Positions 24,557 through 32,627 of a DNA stretch of 64,000 nt are shown here, piece by piece. The position numbers and the translations under genes were made by a program. Position 1 is the first letter of the stretch; every line of letters starts with the position of its first letter. The DNA is from DATKHR01 sp035939575 (GTDB taxonomy: Bacteria > Acidobacteriota > Vicinamibacteria > Vicinamibacterales > CAVVIG01), in NCBI GenBank assembly GCA_035939575.1, contig DASZFS010000158.1, positions 112,518 to 176,517 on the forward strand. The letters run 5' to 3'. The notes under the pieces are model-generated. The model saw nothing but the letters and a program-made list of their open reading frames with translations. It was not told the DNA's origin and made no database searches.

Positions 24557-25687
24557 ATGGATCCAGCCATCCGCCTGCTGCACGATCTCGTCGCGATCGA
24601 CTCTGTCAACCCGACACTGGTGCCCGGCGCCGCGGGTGAAGCCGCGATCGCCGATGCGATCGGTCACGCGATGCGGTGTCTGGGCCTCGACGTGACGACC
24701 GAGCTCGTCGCCGAGGGGCGCCCCAACGTCATCGGCGTTCTCGAGGGGCGGACGGCAGGACGGACGCTCATGTTGTGCGGGCATACCGACACGGTCGGTG
24801 TGGCCGGCATGACCGATCCGTTCACCCCGCGTGTCCGCGACGGCCGCCTGTACGGGCGCGGATCGCAGGACATGAAGGGTGGTGTCGCGGCCATGATCGC
24901 CGCTGCGGGCGTGATAGCCGAACGCGGGCTCCCGTCGGGGCGCCTCGTGATCGCCGCGGTCGTGGACGAAGAGCATTCGAGCATTGGCGCCGACGCGCTC
25001 GTCCAGGGCTGGCGCGCTGACGCGGCTGTCGTCACCGAGCCGACGGACCTCCAGATCGCCGTCGGCCACAAAGGCTTCGAGTGGATTCAAATCGAGGTTG
25101 CTGGCAAGGCGGCGCACGGCAGCCGCCCCGCCGAAGGTGAGGACGCGATCCTTCGCCTGGGACGTGTGCTCGCGCGGCTCGAGGCGCTTGATAGGGACCT
25201 GCAGCGCCGGCCTCCGCATCCCCTGGTCGGGACCGGGTCGCTGCATGCCTCGCTCGTGACGGGCGGGCGCGAGTGGAGCAGCTATCCTGACGCGGCGATG
25301 CTCCAGATGGAGCGCCGGACGCTGCCCGGTGAGTCTGGCACCGCGGGCATCGACGAGGTCATCAGGATTTGTCGGGAGCTGGCGAGCGAAGATCCGACGT
25401 TTCGGGTAAACGCCCTGCAGAAGTTCAGCCGGCCAGGGTACGAAATTCCTCAGAATCACGAACTGACACGGACTCTCGCGGAATCGCTGTCAAAAGTTGG
25501 GGGCGCGCCGGTCGTCGCAGGGGCGAGCTTCTGGACGGATGCGGCCATCCTCGGCCTGGCCGGAATTCCGTCAGTGCTGTTTGGTCCGGGAGGCGCAGGC
25601 CTCCACTCGGTCGAGGAGCACGTCGTACTGGCCGACGTGCTCTGTTGTCGCGACACCCTCGTTGAGCTGACAGGGGCTTTCTGCTGA
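24557..25687 (+). CDS. M20 family metallo-deacylase (ArgE/DapE-like)
   Basis: 376-residue dizinc amidohydrolase. Metal/catalytic elements: LMLCGHTDTVGV (His76, Asp78), GRGSQDMKGGVAAMI, VVDEEHSSIGADALV (catalytic Glu pair), VTEPTDLQIAVGHKGFEWI, the lid-domain GKAAHGSRP and C-terminal VLFGPGGAGLHSVEEHV. This matches ArgE/DapE/CPG2-type enzymes that cleave N-acyl amino acids; no arginine or lysine biosynthesis genes flank it, so substrate is open. The ATG at 24557 gives the family-like N-terminus MDPAIRLLHDLVAIDS; GTG 24530 is possible. An intrinsic terminator follows. Confidence 0.88.
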   Translation: MDPAIRLLHDLVAIDSVNPTLVPGAAGEAAIADAIGHAMRCLGLDVTTELVAEGRPNVIGVLEGRTAGRTLMLCGHTDTVGVAGMTDPFTPRVRDGRLYGRGSQDMKGGVAAMIAAAGVIAERGLPSGRLVIAAVVDEEHSSIGADALVQGWRADAAVVTEPTDLQIAVGHKGFEWIQIEVAGKAAHGSRPAEGEDAILRLGRVLARLEALDRDLQRRPPHPLVGTGSLHASLVTGGREWSSYPDAAMLQMERRTLPGESGTAGIDEVIRICRELASEDPTFRVNALQKFSRPGYEIPQNHELTRTLAESLSKVGGAPVVAGASFWTDAAILGLAGIPSVLFGPGGAGLHSVEEHVVLADVLCCRDTLVELTGAFC

Positions 25688-25762
25688 GCTCGTTGCTTCC
25701 CGCTGAGCTTTCACTCGCTGCCGCGCTTCACCTCCGAGGAAGGCTTCAGTTACTGAGAATCT

Positions 25763-25804
25763 GACATCTGCGTCCGTTCTGCCGCACGGATGTCGTGTTT
25801 TTTT
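25763..25804 (+). terminator. Intrinsic terminator after the M20 deacylase gene
   Basis: GACATC (25763) pairs with GATGTC (25789) and TGCG with CGCA inside, followed by GTG and seven T residues to 25804. The T-tract overlaps the stop codon of the convergent small gene. Confidence 0.65.
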
Positions 25805-26057
25805 ACGCGACGCGGCGCTCACCGCTGAGCTGGTGTTGCATCATCGGTCGGGCTGACGGCTGACGATGACCATGTGCAGCGGTCGGCGGCGCTTCGTCGA
25901 GATCCCACCCGGGGGTCTCGTGGCCGCATGAGACGCATCGCAGAAACATGCGGTCCTCTCCGAACTGCAGAAGCGTGTCATGTCCGTGCAGACCGCATAG
26001 CACCTGTCGCACGCGCTCGATCACCCGACTACTCAGGTCCTCCCCGTGAGTCACCAT
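25803..26057 (-). CDS. Small zinc-ribbon-like hypothetical protein (84 aa)
   Basis: Starts MVTHGEDLSSRVIERVRQVL with AGGAG nine bases upstream of the ATG. The core LCGLHGHDTLLQFGEDRMFLRCVSCGHETPGWDL contains C-G-L-H-G-H and C-V-S-C-G-H, a likely four-ligand metal site, followed by a disordered tail rich in Pro/His/Gln. Compact and conserved-looking; function unknown. Convergent with the M20 gene. Confidence 0.72.
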   Translation of the reverse strand: MVTHGEDLSSRVIERVRQVLCGLHGHDTLLQFGEDRMFLRCVSCGHETPGWDLDEAPPTAAHGHRQPSARPMMQHQLSGERRVA

Positions 26058-26277
26058 GACCTCTCACTCCTATCGGAAGGTCGCGGCTCTGTTCTTTCTG
26101 GATGCCGCGTACCCGTTCCGCCTCAGGTCATTTCAAGAGGCGTGCCGCGGGAGCCTTTCATGGCTAAGCTGCCGTGGACAAGCAGGTTGCGGACGGAATG
26201 GGCTGGAAGGCGGGACCGCAGAGTGCTCGGAAGGTGCGCGTCAGGTTGTGTTTAGTGAGACAACGCATGGAAGCGAA
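26058..26277. other. Intergenic region, no feature recognised
   Basis: 220 bp upstream of the 84-residue protein and downstream of the proline dehydrogenase. Slightly lower G+C than the neighbouring genes. No convincing small ORF, T-tract terminator or RNA gene was found; it should hold the minus-strand promoter of the small gene. Confidence 0.4.
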
Positions 26278-27216
26278 CTACACACGCTCTCCTACGATCC
26301 CGCGGATCACAAACATGACATTGGCGGGCCGTTCGCCAAGCCTCCGCATAAAGTAAGGAAACCATTCGCGGCCGAACGGAATGTAGACACGCACCCGGTA
26401 GCCGTCCTGCGCAAGCGTGGTCTGCAGATCGCGACGGATGCCGTACAGCATCTGAAACTCGAAGCGAGTGGGCGCGATCTGACGCTCGCGCGCCCACTGG
26501 CGCGTGAGGTCGATGATCGCGGGGTCGTGTGTGGCGATCGCCGGCTGGTGGCCGTAGGCCAGCAGCACCTTCATCATGCGCACGTAGGACGCGTCGACGT
26601 CGGCTTTCCCCTGGTACGCGACCGCCTTCGGCTCCTTGTACGCCCCCTTGACGAGCCGCACGCTGGCGCCGAGCGCGTTCATCCGCGCGAGATCCTGCTC
26701 ACTCCGATAGAGCGCCGACTGCAGAACGACGCCGATGCGGCGGTGACCCTGGTGCCAGAGCGTCTCGAAGATCTCGAGCGTGACGTCGGTGTACTGCGAG
26801 TCCTCCATGTCGACGCGCACGAAGAACCCGGCGGGCTCGGCCCGCTCGAGGATCCGGCGCAGGTTATCGACCGCCGTCGCTTTGTCGACGTCGAGCCCGA
26901 GCTGCGTCAGCTTCAGGGAGACGCCGCGGCCGATGCCCGCCCGGGTGATGGCGTCGATGACCTCGAGGTACTCGCGCGTCGCGGCGTAGGCTTCGTCCAG
27001 GTTCGTGACGCTCTCGCCCAGGAAATCGAGCGTCTGCTTCAGGCCGCGCGCTTCGATCGCGCGAGCGGCGTCGACCGCCTCGCCCACCTCCTCGCCGGCA
27101 ATGAACCGGCGAGCGAAGCTGCGCGGCCGGCGCATGCCGTATCGCGATCCGATTGTCTTCAAGGTCTTGCTGTGGGCGAGCAGGTGGAAGAAAGCTTTGG
27201 AGGCGGTCCCGAGCAT
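26278..27216 (-). CDS. Proline dehydrogenase (monofunctional, PutA N-terminal type)
   Basis: 312-residue FAD-dependent TIM barrel oxidising proline to pyrroline-5-carboxylate. Visible family segments: ALDFLGES-like LKQTLDFLGESVTNLDEA, VSLKLTQLGLD, FVRVDMEDSQYTDVTLEIF, VLQSALYRSEQDL, VRLVKGAYKEPKAVAY, ATHDPAIIDLT, FEFQMLYGIRRDLQ and the C-terminal VRVYIPFGREWFPYFMRRLGERP, which is diagnostic. No P5C dehydrogenase gene follows. The ATG overlaps the upstream stop as TGATG, so translation is probably coupled to the PlsB-like gene. Membrane-associated, donating electrons to quinone in this family. Confidence 0.92.
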   Translation of the reverse strand: MLGTASKAFFHLLAHSKTLKTIGSRYGMRRPRSFARRFIAGEEVGEAVDAARAIEARGLKQTLDFLGESVTNLDEAYAATREYLEVIDAITRAGIGRGVSLKLTQLGLDVDKATAVDNLRRILERAEPAGFFVRVDMEDSQYTDVTLEIFETLWHQGHRRIGVVLQSALYRSEQDLARMNALGASVRLVKGAYKEPKAVAYQGKADVDASYVRMMKVLLAYGHQPAIATHDPAIIDLTRQWARERQIAPTRFEFQMLYGIRRDLQTTLAQDGYRVRVYIPFGREWFPYFMRRLGERPANVMFVIRGIVGERV

Positions 27217-28304
27217 CAATGAGTCCGGCCCGGCGGGACCATCAGGTGCTCGATCGTCCGGGCGTAGTACCGCAACACCGTCCGCTCGCGCACCCGAAAC
27301 CGCCCGCGCTCGGCGACGACGATGCCGCGTGTCTCGAGCGGCTCGGCGGCAGCGTCGATTGCCTGCCGGCCGCTGTGGACCCCGAGGTTGGCGTGCCGTG
27401 CCGCGAGGTCCTCGATGATCTGATCGATCCGGTGCTCGAGATCGCGCCGCGTGATCGACGGCCGCATCGCGGCGGCGAATACCGCAGTCGGCAGCACTTT
27501 GTAGAGCGCGCCGATGCGCGCGCGCACCTGACGGGCGAGCTCGAGGACCTCGGTCCGCGAATGTACATCGACGCCCGCGATGGAGATCGGCGGTCCGAAC
27601 GTCGTGAAGGCGCGGGAGCGGTATCCGACGGCGTAGCGCACCATTTCGGCGAGCTCGCGCGCGAAGGGGCGCTGGCGCTTCTTCACCTGCTGGTGCGCGA
27701 GGATGTGGTCCTCGAGCACGAGGTCGTACGCCACGGCGACCGGGACGATGACCATGTCGTCACGCTCGGCCTGCAGCGCCGCGTGCAGGAGCCCGGTCTT
27801 GGCCGGCTTCAGCTCGCCGCTGTAGCTCCGTCCGCCTTCCGGGTAGAAGAACAGGTCGTGCTTGCGGAGGATCTCGGTGACGTAGGCCTTCAGCGTGACC
27901 AGGTACGCCGGGTCCTTCATATTCCGCCGGATCGGAATCGCGCCGGTCACGTGCCGGTGGATGAGGCCGAGCGGCCCTCCGAAGAGGTTGATGCCTGCGG
28001 CGATGAGCGGCGGCCGGATGCCGTTGTCGTCGAGGGCGAGCGGCTCGACGAGGTAGTCGGTGTGGCTCTTGTGATTCGACGCGTAGACGATGCGGTGAGA
28101 CCGCACGGCTGCGGCCACGTGGTGCAGGTTCTCCGTCTTGCGCTCGATCTTCCGCAGGATTGGGTACAGCGGGTGCTGGAGCGCGCGGTAAAGCCCGTGG
28201 CGCTGCGTCGTCCGCAGCTCGTCAAGGTACTCATTCACGCGTTCGCGCGGGTACTTCAGGACATCTTCGCGCGCGAGCACCGCCTGAGAGATCTCATCCA
28301 GCAT
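27216..28304 (-). CDS. PlsB-like glycerol-3-phosphate acyltransferase
   Basis: 362 residues from the ATG at 28304; a TTG at 28331 would overlap the upstream stop. The acyltransferase core has SNHKSHTDYL (HxxxxD), the glycerol-phosphate site GINLFGGPLGLIHRHVTGAIPIRR, FFYPEGGRSYSGELKPAKTGLL (EGxRS) and VIVPVAVAYD, the block order of PlsB rather than PlsC. It is much shorter than E. coli PlsB (about 800 residues) and lacks the large N-terminal domain. It would add the first acyl chain to glycerol 3-phosphate at the inner membrane. Middle gene of the dehydrogenase-PlsB-PRODH operon. Confidence 0.82.
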   Translation of the reverse strand: MLDEISQAVLAREDVLKYPRERVNEYLDELRTTQRHGLYRALQHPLYPILRKIERKTENLHHVAAAVRSHRIVYASNHKSHTDYLVEPLALDDNGIRPPLIAAGINLFGGPLGLIHRHVTGAIPIRRNMKDPAYLVTLKAYVTEILRKHDLFFYPEGGRSYSGELKPAKTGLLHAALQAERDDMVIVPVAVAYDLVLEDHILAHQQVKKRQRPFARELAEMVRYAVGYRSRAFTTFGPPISIAGVDVHSRTEVLELARQVRARIGALYKVLPTAVFAAAMRPSITRRDLEHRIDQIIEDLAARHANLGVHSGRQAIDAAAEPLETRGIVVAERGRFRVRERTVLRYYARTIEHLMVPPGRTH

Positions 28305-28327
28305 CTGAGCCGTCCGGAGTGTACCAC

Positions 28328-29350
28328 TCAAGCTGGGACTTGCGAAGCGCCTTCGACCGCGCGACAGACCGCGTCGGCGAACTCGATCGTCGACGCGGTC
28401 CCCCCCAGATCGCGCGTCCGCACGCGTGTGCCGGTGAGCACGGCGCTCAGCCCGCGCATGACGCGGTCGGCGGCGTCCCCTTCGTCGATGTGCCGCAGCA
28501 TCAGGATCGACGACAGCAGCAGCGCGGTGGGATTTGCCACGTGCTTGCCCGCGATGTCGGGCGCGCTGCCGTGCACGGCTTCGAACACCGCGCTCTCCAG
28601 GCCGAGGTTGGCCGCGCCGACAACGCCGAGGCCGCCGACGAGCCCCGCGCAGAGGTCCGAGACGATGTCGCCGTAGAGATTGGGCAGCAGCAGCACGTCG
28701 AACTGCGATGGATTCATGACCAGGTGCATGCAGGCGGCGTCGACGATCCGCTCGTCGTACGTGATGTCCGCGTACTCGCGCGCGACGCGCCGGGCGCTCT
28801 CGAGAAAGAGCCCGTCGCTCTGTTTCATGATGTTCGCTTTGTGGATCGCGGTGACGCGCTTTCGTCCGTGACGCCGCGCGTGCGCGAACGCGAACTGCGC
28901 GATGCGCGTCGACGCGCGCTCGGTGATGATCTTCAGGCTCTCGACGACGCCCGGGACGACCGTGTGCTCGAGCCCGGCGTACAGATCCTCGGTGTTCTCG
29001 CGCACGATGACGAGATCGACCCCCTGAAAGCGCGCGTCGACGCCCGGCAGGTTCCAGACGGGACGCAGGTTCGCGTACAGGTCGAGTGCCTTGCGCAGGC
29101 CCACGTTGACGCTCGTGAACCCCGTCCCGATCGGCGTCGTGACCGGTCCCTTCAACGCCACGCGGTTGCGGCGGATCGAGTCAACGAGCTCGACCGGCAG
29201 CGTCTGGCCGCTGCGCTCGAAGGCCAGGATGCCGGCCTGGTGGCGCTCCCACTCAATGGAGACGCCCGATACGGTCAGGATGCGAACGACGGCGTCGGTG
29301 ACTTCGGGGCCGATGCCGTCGCCGGGAATCAAGGTGATGGTGTGCGTCAC
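28328..29350 (-). CDS. Isocitrate/isopropylmalate-type beta-decarboxylating dehydrogenase (NAD-isocitrate dehydrogenase-like)
   Basis: 340 residues starting GTG. ITLIPGDGIGPEVTDAVVRIL, the substrate loop TTPIGTGFTSVNVGLRKALDLYANLRPV, VIVRENTEDLYAGLEH, the catalytic HKANIMKQSDGLFLE, LLLPNLYGDIVSDLCAGLVGGLG and the cofactor segment FEAVHGSAPDIAGKHVANPTA are visible. VRENTEDLYAGLEH and the short length fit the homo-oligomeric NAD-dependent isocitrate dehydrogenase branch better than LeuB; the cofactor loop HGSAPDIAG is typical of NAD users. It reversibly decarboxylates isocitrate in the TCA cycle. First gene of a three-gene operon. Confidence 0.9.
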   Translation of the reverse strand: MTHTITLIPGDGIGPEVTDAVVRILTVSGVSIEWERHQAGILAFERSGQTLPVELVDSIRRNRVALKGPVTTPIGTGFTSVNVGLRKALDLYANLRPVWNLPGVDARFQGVDLVIVRENTEDLYAGLEHTVVPGVVESLKIITERASTRIAQFAFAHARRHGRKRVTAIHKANIMKQSDGLFLESARRVAREYADITYDERIVDAACMHLVMNPSQFDVLLLPNLYGDIVSDLCAGLVGGLGVVGAANLGLESAVFEAVHGSAPDIAGKHVANPTALLLSSILMLRHIDEGDAADRVMRGLSAVLTGTRVRTRDLGGTASTIEFADAVCRAVEGASQVPA

Positions 29351-29384
29351 ACTGGCCCGCCTTCGCGTCTCACGCTTCGGCGGA

Positions 29385-29441
29385 TCCGCCGTCGCTCGCA
29401 GTGTCGGTTGAGCGAACGGAGGCGGATTGCTGGTTGCTGGC
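29385..29441 (-). repeat. Dispersed 57-nt palindromic repeat, copy C, intergenic
   Basis: Reading on the minus strand it matches copy A gap-free, including GCCAGCAACCAGC, ATCCGCCTCCG and the terminal GGCGGA. It begins at the last base of the TAG stop of the small membrane protein and lies before the isocitrate-type dehydrogenase gene. The following bases TCCGCCGAAGCG extend the symmetry. Confidence 0.82.
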
Positions 29442-29782
29442 TATTCGCGGGCATACCAGGACAGCAGAATGAAGCCGATCGCCGCCGTCGCGCCGTGCGT
29501 GATCAGTGAGAGTCCTGTCGCGCCCGCCTGTCTCGACGTGCCTCCGAGCGCGGCGGCCGCCCCCGTGATCGCGAGCATGAGCGCTGCCAGCGCCACACGC
29601 AACGCGAACGCCCGCGGTGGTGGTCCGACGAACTTCATCACGAACAGTCCGAGGATCACCACGCCGCCACAGCCGTAGGCGAGGCTGAGCCGTTCGCCCG
29701 GTGACTCGCCCGTGAGTGTTTGCACGGTCGCGCCGAGCCAGACAACGAGTGCCGCCAGCACGGCGTACCGGACGACCGGCAT
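29441..29782 (-). CDS. Small polytopic membrane protein, unknown function
   Basis: 113 residues from the ATG at 29782 (longer frames to 30061 would be antisense to the next gene). Four hydrophobic helices: VRYAVLAALVVWLGATVQTL, LAYGCGGVVILGLFVMKFVG, LRVALAALMLAITGAAAALGG and LITHGATAAIGFILLSWYA. No motif identifies it. TATAAT lies six bases before the ATG with no SD, implying a leaderless message. The dispersed repeat begins at its stop codon. Confidence 0.72.
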   Translation of the reverse strand: MPVVRYAVLAALVVWLGATVQTLTGESPGERLSLAYGCGGVVILGLFVMKFVGPPPRAFALRVALAALMLAITGAAAALGGTSRQAGATGLSLITHGATAAIGFILLSWYARE

Positions 29783-29788
29783 CGCACC

Positions 29789-29796
29789 ATTATAAT
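29789..29796. promoter_or_regulatory. Bidirectional consensus -10 (overlapping TATAAT on both strands)
   Basis: The octamer ATTATAAT holds TATAAT on the plus strand (29791-29796) and TATAAT on the minus strand (29794-29789). The two start codons (TTG 29804, ATG 29782) follow 7 and 6 bases after their hexamers. One symmetric element appears to drive two leaderless genes. Confidence 0.6.
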
Positions 29797-29803
29797 TGCA
29801 GGA

Positions 29804-30745
29804 TTGCGGGAACACCTGGCGGCACCCGGCGGCGATCACGACAGTCTCGACCGCGGTGACGGGCGGCGGCCAGCGTGCGCGGACGACGTCGGGTTCGTCG
29901 AGACGTGCGTGCTCAGCGCGATTGCGGCCGACGATCCGGACGATCCGATTGGGGCGAGCGCTCTCCTGTTTCTGATCCGCCTGTACCAGCTCACCGGCCG
30001 CGAGGATCTCGCCGGCAGCGTCGGCAACGCCCTTGCGTCGGCGTTGGCGCGCGCGGATCACGGATCGACCGTGATCGACCGCGCGTCGTGGCTCGGGCTC
30101 CTGGTCGAGACGCGCGCGCTGTCAGACGACGACCGCGTGAGCGCCGCCATCGAGCTGCTGATCGATCAACTGCGCGACGCCTGGGTGTCGAGCTGCGTCG
30201 CGGACGCCGCAACAGCCGTGGAGGCCTGCTTGCTGGCGGCGGGACTGCCCGAGCATCGCGCGCTGGCCTCGGACGCCATCGATGGCATGGAGCGCGTGAT
30301 CGCCGCGAACTACCGGCCGGGCGCAGGCGTGGGTGCGTTCGTCGATCAGGTTCGCGCCGCGTCCGCGCTGCTGACGGCGTACGCGCTGAGCGGCCGCCTG
30401 CCCTATCCGATGCTCGCCGAGGAGCTGATGCAGATCGCCGGGCGCGGCGCCGGCGACTTCACGGGATCCTGCGAAGCCGCGCGCGTTTTCTGCCGGCTTG
30501 CCGCGCTCCACGACGAGGCCGACTATTGCCGTGCCGCGGTCGTGACGCCCGGCGCCGACTACCGGCGCGATGCGGCACAGATGCTGGCGGCTCAGGCCGA
30601 AGAGGCGCGCCGCCGCGGCGCGGCCGCTGCGATTTACGGCGTCGCGCTCCTTGAACTAGAATCTGCAGGCCCGACGAGCCTGGAATCGGCACGCTCGACG
30701 GGCCCAAGATCCTCAACTCCTCAAATTCTCAAATCCTCAGATTGA
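29804..30745 (+). CDS. Helical protein of unknown function upstream of transketolase
   Basis: 313 residues from a TTG at 29804; an upstream in-frame ATG at 29720 is inside the divergent gene. The protein is almost all helical with repeated hydrophobic helices (ASALLFLIRLYQLTGREDLAG, VSAAIELLIDQLRDAWVSS, AASALLTAYALSGRLPYP, EELMQIAGRGAGDF, EAARVFCRLAALHDEADYCRAA), reminiscent of alpha/alpha-toroid or TPR-like solenoids such as the C-terminal part of YyaL-type proteins; this is only a fold impression. The last 35 residues come from a hairpin and low-complexity repeat DNA. It ends 7 bp before tkt and probably shares its transcript. Confidence 0.6.
   Translation: MREHLAAPGGDHDSLDRGDGRRPACADDVGFVETCVLSAIAADDPDDPIGASALLFLIRLYQLTGREDLAGSVGNALASALARADHGSTVIDRASWLGLLVETRALSDDDRVSAAIELLIDQLRDAWVSSCVADAATAVEACLLAAGLPEHRALASDAIDGMERVIAANYRPGAGVGAFVDQVRAASALLTAYALSGRLPYPMLAEELMQIAGRGAGDFTGSCEAARVFCRLAALHDEADYCRAAVVTPGADYRRDAAQMLAAQAEEARRRGAAAAIYGVALLELESAGPTSLESARSTGPRSSTPQILKSSD
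30668..30740 (+). repeat. Hairpin followed by short-period repeat at the gene end before tkt
   Basis: GGCCCGACGAGC (30668) and GCTCGACGGGCC (30693) pair with one mismatch around a 13-nt loop. They are followed by a run of CCTCAA/TCTCAAA words (30711-30740). It could slow or attenuate transcription into tkt. Confidence 0.55.
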
Positions 30746-30752
30746 AATTGCC

Positions 30753-32627
30753 ATGACTGACCGTGCTGTCCTCATTCCTGCGCTCAAGAACATCGCGACG
30801 CGCCTGCGCATCGACGCCGTCCGCTCCACCTCCGAGGCCGGCAGCGGCCACCCGACGAGCTGCATGTCGATGGCGGATCTGATGGCGGCCCTCTTTTTTG
30901 CGGAGATGAAGTTCGATCCAAAGAACCCGCGGAACCCGGACGCAGACCGCTTCATTCTGTCCAAGGGACACGCCGCGCCGATTCTGTATGCCGCGTGGGC
31001 GGAAGCCGGCGCATTCGATCGCGCGGAGCTGTTGAAGCTGCGCCAGTTCGGCTCGGACCTCGAGGGCCATCCAACGCCGCGGCTTCCCTTCGTGGACGTC
31101 GCCACCGGGTCGCTCGGCCAGGGCATCTGTGCCGCCATCGGCACCGCGCTCAACGCGCGGCGTGTGCAGTCGAGCTATCGCACATACGTGCTGCTTGGCG
31201 ACGGCGAGAGCGCCGAAGGATCCGTGTGGGAAGCGGCCAACGTCGGCGCCATGGATCGTCTCGACAGTCTGTGCGGCGTCACCGACGTCAACGCCCTCGG
31301 CCAGAGCCGACCGACGATGTGGCAGCACGACATGGACCAGTTCGCGCGCCGGTGGCGTGCGTTCGGATGGCACGCGATCGTCATCGACGGCCACGACATC
31401 GCGGCCATCCTGGATGCGCTCGATGAGGCGCGCCGGACCAAGGGCCAGCCGACCATGATTCTCGCGCAGACGGTGAAGGGGAAGGGCGTTTCGTTCGTCG
31501 AGGGCAAGGAGGGCTGGCACGGCAGGCCGTTCAAGAAAGGCGAGGAAATGGACCGAGCGATCGCGGAGCTCGAGCAGCAGGTCGTGCCGGTGCCTCCGGA
31601 CGTCGATCTGCCGCGTCTGATTGCCAAGCCGCCCTCGACGCCCCGAGCCGTCATCGTGCCCAAGCCAGTCGCCCCACCCACCTACACGCTGGGGGAACAG
31701 GTCGCCACGAGGGAGGCCTACGGCGCGGCGCTCGCCAAGCTCGGTGAGGCGGATCCGCGCGTCGTCGCGCTGGACGCCGATGTGAAGAACTCGACGTTCA
31801 GCGACAAGTTCGAGAAGGCATTACCAGACCGGTTCTACGAGAACTTCATCGCCGAGCAGGTGATGGTGGGTGCCGCAATGGGGTTGGCCGCGCGCGGGGC
31901 GATCCCGTTTCCCTCGACCTTCGCGTGCTTTCTGGGCCGCGCGGCTGATTTCATCCGAATGGCGGCGATCAGCAACGTCAACATCAAGCTGGCCGGGTCG
32001 CACGCCGGCATCTCCATCGGCGAGGACGGGCCGTCGCAGATGGCGCTCGAGGACCTCGCGATGTGCCGCGCCGAGCCAAATTACACCGTGCTCTATCCGT
32101 GCGATGGAGTGAGCGCCGAGCGGCTCGTGGCGGTCGCTGCTTATCATCCCGGACCGGTGTACATACGCACCAGCCGGCCCAAGACACCGGTGATCTACGC
32201 GAACGACGAAGTCTTCGAGGTGGGCGGACTGAAAGTCGTGCGGCAGAGCTCCCAGGACGTGGCGACGGTGATCGGCGCTGGCGTGACGCTATTTGAAGCA
32301 CTCAAAGCGTACGAGACGCTGAAAGCAAGCGGCACGGCCATCCGAGTCATTGACCTCTACTCGCTGTCGCCGATCGATGCCGCCGGGCTCGTAGCGGCCG
32401 CGCGGGCCACGGGCGGACATCTCATCACGGTCGAAGATCATTATCCCGCGGGCGGCGTCGGCGATGCCGTGGCCGAAGCCGTGGCAGACTCCGGGTTCAC
32501 CGTCCACCGCCTGGCCGTCCGCGAGATTCCCCGCAGCGGAAAACCGGAAGAGCTGCTGGAGCACTTCGGTATCTCCGCGGCTCATATCGTCAGTGCTGTC
32601 CGCGAGGTGACGGTCGGCGCGCGCTGA
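30753..32627 (+). CDS. tkt: Transketolase (animal-type length)
   Basis: 624-residue thiamine-diphosphate enzyme moving two-carbon ketol units in the pentose phosphate pathway. Motifs: SEAGSGHPTSCMSMADLMAALFF, RFILSKGHAAPILYAAW, GSLGQGI, the ThDP/Mg site LGDGESAEGSVWEAAN, HAIVIDGHD, TVKGKGVSFVEGKEGWHG, then the pyrimidine domain with LDADVKNSTFSDKFEK, NFIAEQVMVGAAMGLAARG, SHAGISIGEDGPSQMALEDLAM and a C-terminal domain with VEDHYPAGGVGDAVAEA. The length and these sequences resemble the roughly 620-residue animal/archaeal-like branch rather than E. coli TktA (663). The last 38 bp overlap the convergent LTXXQ gene. Confidence 0.94.
   Translation: MTDRAVLIPALKNIATRLRIDAVRSTSEAGSGHPTSCMSMADLMAALFFAEMKFDPKNPRNPDADRFILSKGHAAPILYAAWAEAGAFDRAELLKLRQFGSDLEGHPTPRLPFVDVATGSLGQGICAAIGTALNARRVQSSYRTYVLLGDGESAEGSVWEAANVGAMDRLDSLCGVTDVNALGQSRPTMWQHDMDQFARRWRAFGWHAIVIDGHDIAAILDALDEARRTKGQPTMILAQTVKGKGVSFVEGKEGWHGRPFKKGEEMDRAIAELEQQVVPVPPDVDLPRLIAKPPSTPRAVIVPKPVAPPTYTLGEQVATREAYGAALAKLGEADPRVVALDADVKNSTFSDKFEKALPDRFYENFIAEQVMVGAAMGLAARGAIPFPSTFACFLGRAADFIRMAAISNVNIKLAGSHAGISIGEDGPSQMALEDLAMCRAEPNYTVLYPCDGVSAERLVAVAAYHPGPVYIRTSRPKTPVIYANDEVFEVGGLKVVRQSSQDVATVIGAGVTLFEALKAYETLKASGTAIRVIDLYSLSPIDAAGLVAAARATGGHLITVEDHYPAGGVGDAVAEAVADSGFTVHRLAVREIPRSGKPEELLEHFGISAAHIVSAVREVTVGAR

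Noticed and set aside
26056..27222. 388-codon plus-strand frame opposite proline dehydrogenase
   Set aside because: Antisense shadow; the opposite strand encodes the complete PRODH motif set.
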